From positions 1-47,984 of the forward strand of contig JAURCL010000011.1 in the NCBI GenBank assembly GCA_030828465.1: DNA of 47,984 nt, in the 5' to 3' direction. A model generated the notes under the pieces. That model saw only the letters and a list, made by a program, of their open reading frames with translations. It made no database searches and was not told where the DNA came from. Positions within the stretch are counted from its first letter, which is position 1. Every line of letters begins with the position of its first letter. Positions 44,416-47,984 of this stretch are shown here, piece by piece. This DNA comes from Acidimicrobiales bacterium. Its GTDB lineage: Bacteria; Actinomycetota; Acidimicrobiia; Acidimicrobiales; Ilumatobacteraceae. The translations under genes and the position numbers were made by a program.

Positions 44416-45029
44416 ACGACACACGGTTCCTCGCCGAGGTTCTGGTGACGATGCTCGTGATCATGGACCCGGTCGGCAATGTGCCGATCTTCCTCTCGGT
44501 TACGCGACGTCTCTCGGCGGGCGCTCGCAATCGCGCCGCTCTCGTCGCTGTCGTCACCGCCGCCGCGGTGATCGGCGTGTTCGCCATCCTCGGCCGACAG
44601 GTGCTCGACTATCTCGATGTGTCGGTGCCGGCGTTGCAGGGCGCGGGTGGCCTTCTCCTGCTGCTCGTGGCGCTCGAACTGCTGACCGGATCCGACCGGG
44701 ACGAAGCCGATGCGCTCGACCCGGACGACCACGTCGGCGTTGCGATGGTGCCGCTCGGCACTCCGCTCCTCGCCGGACCTGGTGCGATCGTCGCGACGAT
44801 CGTGTTCGTTGGACGCGCGGAGGACGCGGCGGACCGGAGCCTCATCGCGCTCGCGATCCTGGGCGTGCTGCTCGCCGTCTATCTCGCGATGCGGTTCTCC
44901 GGTCTGCTCATCCGTTTGCTCCGAAACTCGGGCATCCTGCTGCTCAGCAGAATCGCGGGTCTGTTGCTCGCGGCGATCGCCGTCCAGATGCTCGCCGATG
45001 CGGTGATCGCCTTCGCTCGTCAGATCTGA
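44412..45029 (+). CDS. MarC-family integral membrane protein
   Basis: A 205-residue protein with about six membrane helices. LVIMDPVGNVPIFL near the N-terminus and PLGTPLLAGPGAI in the middle are the two MarC half-motifs; the family transports unknown substrates. GTG 44412 overlaps the argH stop (GTGA); GTG 44403 is also in frame. The 42 bp to the convergent DUF2332 gene hold no clear terminator. Confidence 0.88.
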   Translation: MNDTRFLAEVLVTMLVIMDPVGNVPIFLSVTRRLSAGARNRAALVAVVTAAAVIGVFAILGRQVLDYLDVSVPALQGAGGLLLLLVALELLTGSDRDEADALDPDDHVGVAMVPLGTPLLAGPGAIVATIVFVGRAEDAADRSLIALAILGVLLAVYLAMRFSGLLIRLLRNSGILLLSRIAGLLLAAIAVQMLADAVIAFARQI

Positions 45030-45071
45030 CGAGCAGTATTGGGCTGACAACACCTCGGGTGGCTGGGGCCG

Positions 45072-46163
45072 TTAGCGGTCGGTGACGTCGATCCATCGGC
45101 CGTGCGGGTGCGCGATACCAACGGTGGTCTCGGTGCGGCGACCCGATTGCCAGTCGATCCGTCGAAGCACTGATAGTGAGATATTTCGGTCGACCTCCCC
45201 CCAGGGCAGCTCAGGGGTCTCGTTGGGGGCTTCGAGGTAGACCCACGCCAGGTCGTCCTCTTCTCCGAGCCGATCGAGCTCGTTCACGTAGGTCGCCCGC
45301 TCCTCGGGGTGGAAGTAGGTGAGGCTCCAGGTGTTGAGCACGATCGGGCAGCTTCCCGTCGCTCTGGAACGTCTCACCGCTTCCGAGGCGCGGTCGACAC
45401 CACTCCCGGTGAGAATCTCCACCTCGTGTCGGTAGTCGGCCGCGAGGATGAGGGCTGCTCTGAGCCGATCGACGCGCTCCACCTGATCGGGCCAGAGGCA
45501 GGCGAGCAACCAGCGCGCCTCCTCGGGGTCGCTCGGATCGATGGGAGTCGGGTCGACCCCGACTCGGTGCCCGATACGAGGTGATGGTCCGTCGAGCAGG
45601 GCGCGCGCCGACGTCCCTCGCACCAGGCAGTCGAGCTCGGGAGCGTGGCCCGGCAGTCGCACCTCTCCGCCGTCCTCGTCGTGGTAGTGGTAGGCGAATC
45701 GGTCGAGATGGAGGTTGAGCCCAGCGCTAGTCCCGATGTCGACGAGACCGATCGGCTTCTCCGTGCGAGCGACGACGGGAAGCAGGGTCGGGTAGATCAG
45801 CGCGGCGCGTCCGACATCATTGGTTTGGGTGGAGCGCCTGGCGATGGTGGAGCGGAGTGCGTCGGCGTGCTCGGCGCAGAAGGCGATGAATTCAGGAACT
45901 GGATCGCCGTGTTCGCCCTCGGGGGTGATCGTCCGATAGTGCCGGGCCAGCGATTCGTCGGGGAGCTCGAGGAGTCGGTGGTGGACCGCCGCGAGGAGCA
46001 GCACTGGACGGCGTTGTGGAGTGGGAATACCGTCGAGGAGAGCGAGCACTTCGGGTACAGCGGCGACTCCTCGGCAGATCGCTCCGTAAGTTGGAGCCGC
46101 GCGCCCGATCTCGTCGGCGAATCGCGCGAAGGACGAGCCCAGTGGATCGGCGTGCTCCGTCAT
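45072..46163 (-). CDS. DUF2332 family protein
   Basis: A 363-residue cytoplasmic protein matching DUF2332. FARFADEIGRAAPTYGAICRGVA near the N-terminus, LVDIGTSAGLNLHLDRFAYHY in the middle and TWSLTYFHPEER are the family landmarks. IGTSAGLNL looks like a SAM-binding loop, and the family is distantly related to methyltransferases; activity is not known. TACGGT lies 6 nt before ATG, so translation is probably leaderless. It diverges from tyrS. Confidence 0.85.
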   Translation of the reverse strand: MTEHADPLGSSFARFADEIGRAAPTYGAICRGVAAVPEVLALLDGIPTPQRRPVLLLAAVHHRLLELPDESLARHYRTITPEGEHGDPVPEFIAFCAEHADALRSTIARRSTQTNDVGRAALIYPTLLPVVARTEKPIGLVDIGTSAGLNLHLDRFAYHYHDEDGGEVRLPGHAPELDCLVRGTSARALLDGPSPRIGHRVGVDPTPIDPSDPEEARWLLACLWPDQVERVDRLRAALILAADYRHEVEILTGSGVDRASEAVRRSRATGSCPIVLNTWSLTYFHPEERATYVNELDRLGEEDDLAWVYLEAPNETPELPWGEVDRNISLSVLRRIDWQSGRRTETTVGIAHPHGRWIDVTDR

Positions 46164-46175
46164 GTCGGAACCGTA
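46164..46175 (-). promoter_or_regulatory. Candidate leaderless promoter -10 (TACGGT) for the DUF2332 gene
   Basis: TACGGT (46175-46170 on the - strand), 6-nt spacer, then ATG 46163. No Shine-Dalgarno sequence. Confidence 0.45.
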
Positions 46176-46180
46176 CTGGG

Positions 46181-46195
46181 GGAGGAGTGGATCGC
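46181..46195 (+). promoter_or_regulatory. Ribosome site deciding the tyrS start (GGAGGA)
   Basis: GGAGGA (46181-46186) is 9 nt before GTG 46196. The later in-frame ATGs at 46217 and 46220 have no ribosome site. Confidence 0.5.
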
Positions 46196-47485
46196 GTGGC
46201 TGCGTGGCAAGATCAGATGATGGATCTGATCACCGAATTGGAGGCGCGGGGCCTGGTTCACGATTCGACGGACCGCGCGGTGCTCGGGGCACGGCTCGCA
46301 GCCGGTCCGATCGGGGTCTACGTGGGGTTCGATCCAACGGCCGACTCGCTCCATGTCGGCCATCTCCTCGGGCAGCTTGGACTCCGTAGGTTCCAGGAGG
46401 CGGGTCACCGGGTCTTTCCGCTGGCGGGAGGAGCGACGGGCATGGTGGGGGATCCGAGCGGACGGTCCGAGGAGCGCAACCTGCTTACTCGTGACGAGCT
46501 CGAACACAACGTTCTCGCGATCAAGGGTCAGCTCGCCCGACTGCTCGACTTCGAGTCGACTTCCAACCCAGCGACGCTCGTCGACAATGCCGAGTGGACT
46601 GCGCCCATCGGGATGCTCGAGTTCCTTCGAGAGGTCGGGAAGCACGTCACGATCGGCCAGATGCTCGCCAAGGACTCCGTTCGATCCCGTCTGTCGGGCG
46701 AGGCCGGCCTGTCGTACACCGAGTTCAGCTACATGTTGCTGCAGGCCAACGATTTCAGACATTTACACGACGCGCACGGCGTCGAGATGCAGATGGGCGG
46801 AAGTGATCAGTGGGGCAACATCACCGCCGGCATCGATCTGATCCGCCGCACTTCAGGTGGTTCGGCTCACGGTCTCACCTGGCCGTTGCTGACAAAGGCC
46901 GATGGGTCGAAGTTCGGCAAGACGGCCGATGGCGCGGTGTGGCTCGACCCGGCACGCACCTCTCCCTACCGATTCCGTCAGTTCTGGTTGCAGACCGATG
47001 ACGCCGATGTGCGCGACCGGCTGCTCCGGTTTTCGCTTCGGCCGGTCGCCGAGATCGATTCGCTGGTTGCCGAGCACACCGAGGCCCCTCACGAACGGCG
47101 TGCTCAACGGGAGTTGGCAGACGAGTTGACCGCCCTCGTCCACGGTCGTGACGCCGCGGCTGCCGCGAGTGCGGCTGCCGCGGTGCTGTTCGGGCAGGAT
47201 CCCCGCTCGGCTTCCGCCGAGGCGCTGGACGTCGTGGAGTCGGAGATCGATTCCAGTGATGTCACGGTCGCGGACCTCTCGGACACCGCTTCGCTCATGG
47301 TGAGGGTCGGGCTCGCATCGAGCCTCGGGGACGCCCGACGGACCTTCGACGGGCGCGGTTTCCGCTGCAACGGAGAGGTGATCGAGTCCGGCGCGTCGCT
47401 CGAGACGATCGAGCTGCTCCCCGGCGGGCGCCTGCTCCTCCAGAAGGGCCGAAAGTCACACCATCTGGTCCGGGTTTTTTCCTGA
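46196..47485 (+). CDS. tyrS: Tyrosine-tRNA ligase
   Basis: A 429-residue class I synthetase (422 if started at ATG 46217). GFDPTADSLHVGHL contains the HIGH motif as HVGH; MGGSDQWGNI binds tyrosine; the KMSKS loop reads KFGKT. The C-terminal ~65 residues are an S4 RNA-binding domain (VRVGLASSLGDARRT). The GTG start is preferred because of GGAGGA at ideal spacing. tyrS directly upstream of an rRNA operon is a common actinobacterial order. Confidence 0.95.
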   Translation: MAAWQDQMMDLITELEARGLVHDSTDRAVLGARLAAGPIGVYVGFDPTADSLHVGHLLGQLGLRRFQEAGHRVFPLAGGATGMVGDPSGRSEERNLLTRDELEHNVLAIKGQLARLLDFESTSNPATLVDNAEWTAPIGMLEFLREVGKHVTIGQMLAKDSVRSRLSGEAGLSYTEFSYMLLQANDFRHLHDAHGVEMQMGGSDQWGNITAGIDLIRRTSGGSAHGLTWPLLTKADGSKFGKTADGAVWLDPARTSPYRFRQFWLQTDDADVRDRLLRFSLRPVAEIDSLVAEHTEAPHERRAQRELADELTALVHGRDAAAAASAAAAVLFGQDPRSASAEALDVVESEIDSSDVTVADLSDTASLMVRVGLASSLGDARRTFDGRGFRCNGEVIESGASLETIELLPGGRLLLQKGRKSHHLVRVFS

Positions 47486-47815
47486 CATCGGGGTTGTTGC
47501 GGTCACACGGGGGCAGTAGCGTCTGCAGTCGCCTCTGGGACAGGGTTCCAGAGGGCACCAAGCCGGTCCGCCGGATGTGCCAGAGCTTCGGCTCCTTGAA
47601 AACGGAAGAGAAGACAGAACGCCAGTGCGGGCAGTCGGTCAGGGGGAGCCTCGGCTCCTGAGACACGACTGTCTGTCAATTCTGCTGCCGGGTACCCACC
47701 CGGTGGCAAACACAATTTAGTCAAGATCGCGGGTCGCCGGGTCATTCCACTCGGTCCCGCGCTCGACTTCAGATCTGCCCAGTCGATGGACAACCGTCCG
47801 TCTCCTGGGCCGGTT
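47486..47815 (+). promoter_or_regulatory. rRNA operon promoter and leader (330 bp without a gene)
   Basis: The best promoter is TTGTTG (47494-47499), a 17-bp spacer and TAGCGT (47517-47522), with a start near 47529. The leader then holds a boxA-like segment, CTTGAAAACGGA (around 47597-47608), which would recruit the antitermination complex. GGGTACCCACCC (about 47691-47702) and CTGGGCCGG just before the 16S are candidate processing-stem parts. The partner strand of the 16S processing stem lies outside the window. No gene, repeat or tRNA is visible here. Confidence 0.6.
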
Positions 47816-47984
47816 CTTGTTGGAGAGTTTGATCCTGGCTCAGGACGAACGCTGGCGGCGTGCTTAACACATGCAAGTCGAACGATGAAAGCAGGAGCTT
47901 GCTTCTGCTGGATTAGTGGCGAACGGGTGAGTAACACGTGAGTAACCTGCCCTTGACTCTGGGATAAGCGTTGGAAACGACGTC
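47816..47984 (+). rRNA. rrs: 16S ribosomal RNA, 5' end (continues beyond window)
   Basis: GGAGAGTTTGATCCTGGCTCAG is followed by GACGAACGCTGGCGGCGTGC and CATGCAAGTCGAACG, the universal 5' end of bacterial 16S. The mature start is estimated at about 47816 from alignment with E. coli. The V1 hairpin (GCAGGAGCTTGCTTCTGC) and the block TGACTCTGGGATAAGC look like Micrococcales 16S to me. About 170 of ~1500 nt are present. Confidence 0.98.

Overview
This is a high-GC actinobacterial chromosome segment made almost entirely of tightly packed housekeeping genes. Many neighbouring genes share 1-4 bp start/stop overlaps (ATGA, GTGA, TGATG). Protein motifs that I recognise (the divergent ArgF, PheS, TyrS, the mihF-gmk-rpoZ-coaBC-metK-priA-def-fmt-rsmB order) suggest an Acidimicrobiia-like actinobacterium. 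The 16S rRNA 5' end at the right edge reads to me more like Micrococcales (Microbacteriaceae/Luna type). That conflict is reported as a finding. I could not run any search, so the taxonomy is inference.

Layout. (1) 1-7.9 kb: a glycan or cell-envelope cluster with the end of a membrane glycosyltransferase-like protein, two GT2 enzymes, two GT4 enzymes and a small coiled-coil protein on the + strand. A methyltransferase and a second polytopic membrane protein face them on the - strand. (2) 8.0-13.1 kb, - strand: a MaoC-like dehydratase, a complete riboflavin operon ribD-ribE-ribBA-ribH led by an FMN riboswitch, and a beta-carbonic anhydrase. (3) 13.1-21.3 kb, + strand: pyrimidine operon pyrR-pyrB-pyrC-carA-carB-pyrD, with a PyrR-type RNA hairpin in its leader. 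(4) 21.4-31.8 kb: mihF, gmk, rpoZ, coaBC, metK, priA, def, fmt, rsmB, a MoaB/Mog-type gene, hisG, a cold-shock-like gene and an alkyltransferase-like gene, plus an RsmC-type methyltransferase on the - strand. (5) 31.7-37.9 kb: a DUF1844-like gene diverging from infC-rpmI-rplT, then an rRNA 2'-O-methyltransferase and pheS-pheT. (6) 37.9-45.0 kb: yqgE diverging from argC-argB-argD-argF-argR-argH and a MarC protein; argJ and argG are not in the run. (7) 45.1-47.98 kb: a DUF2332 protein diverging from tyrS, then an rRNA promoter and leader and the first ~170 nt of 16S rRNA.

The most interesting layer is regulatory. At least ten starts have a TANNNT-like -10 hexamer placed 6-7 nt upstream of the ATG/GTG, the geometry of leaderless mRNAs. 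One -10 (TAGTCTA) reads as a promoter on both strands between the DUF1844-like gene and infC. infC appears to start at ATA behind a good Shine-Dalgarno sequence. pheS has a 150-nt leader beginning with a leaderless 19-codon ORF that overlaps a perfect 9-bp hairpin. The FMN riboswitch carries an exact 11-nt duplicate of part of its own aptamer in the expression platform. I saw no mobile elements, CRISPR arrays, tRNAs or phage genes. No wholly new multi-gene system is evident; the unusual points are these regulatory features and a few atypical enzymes.
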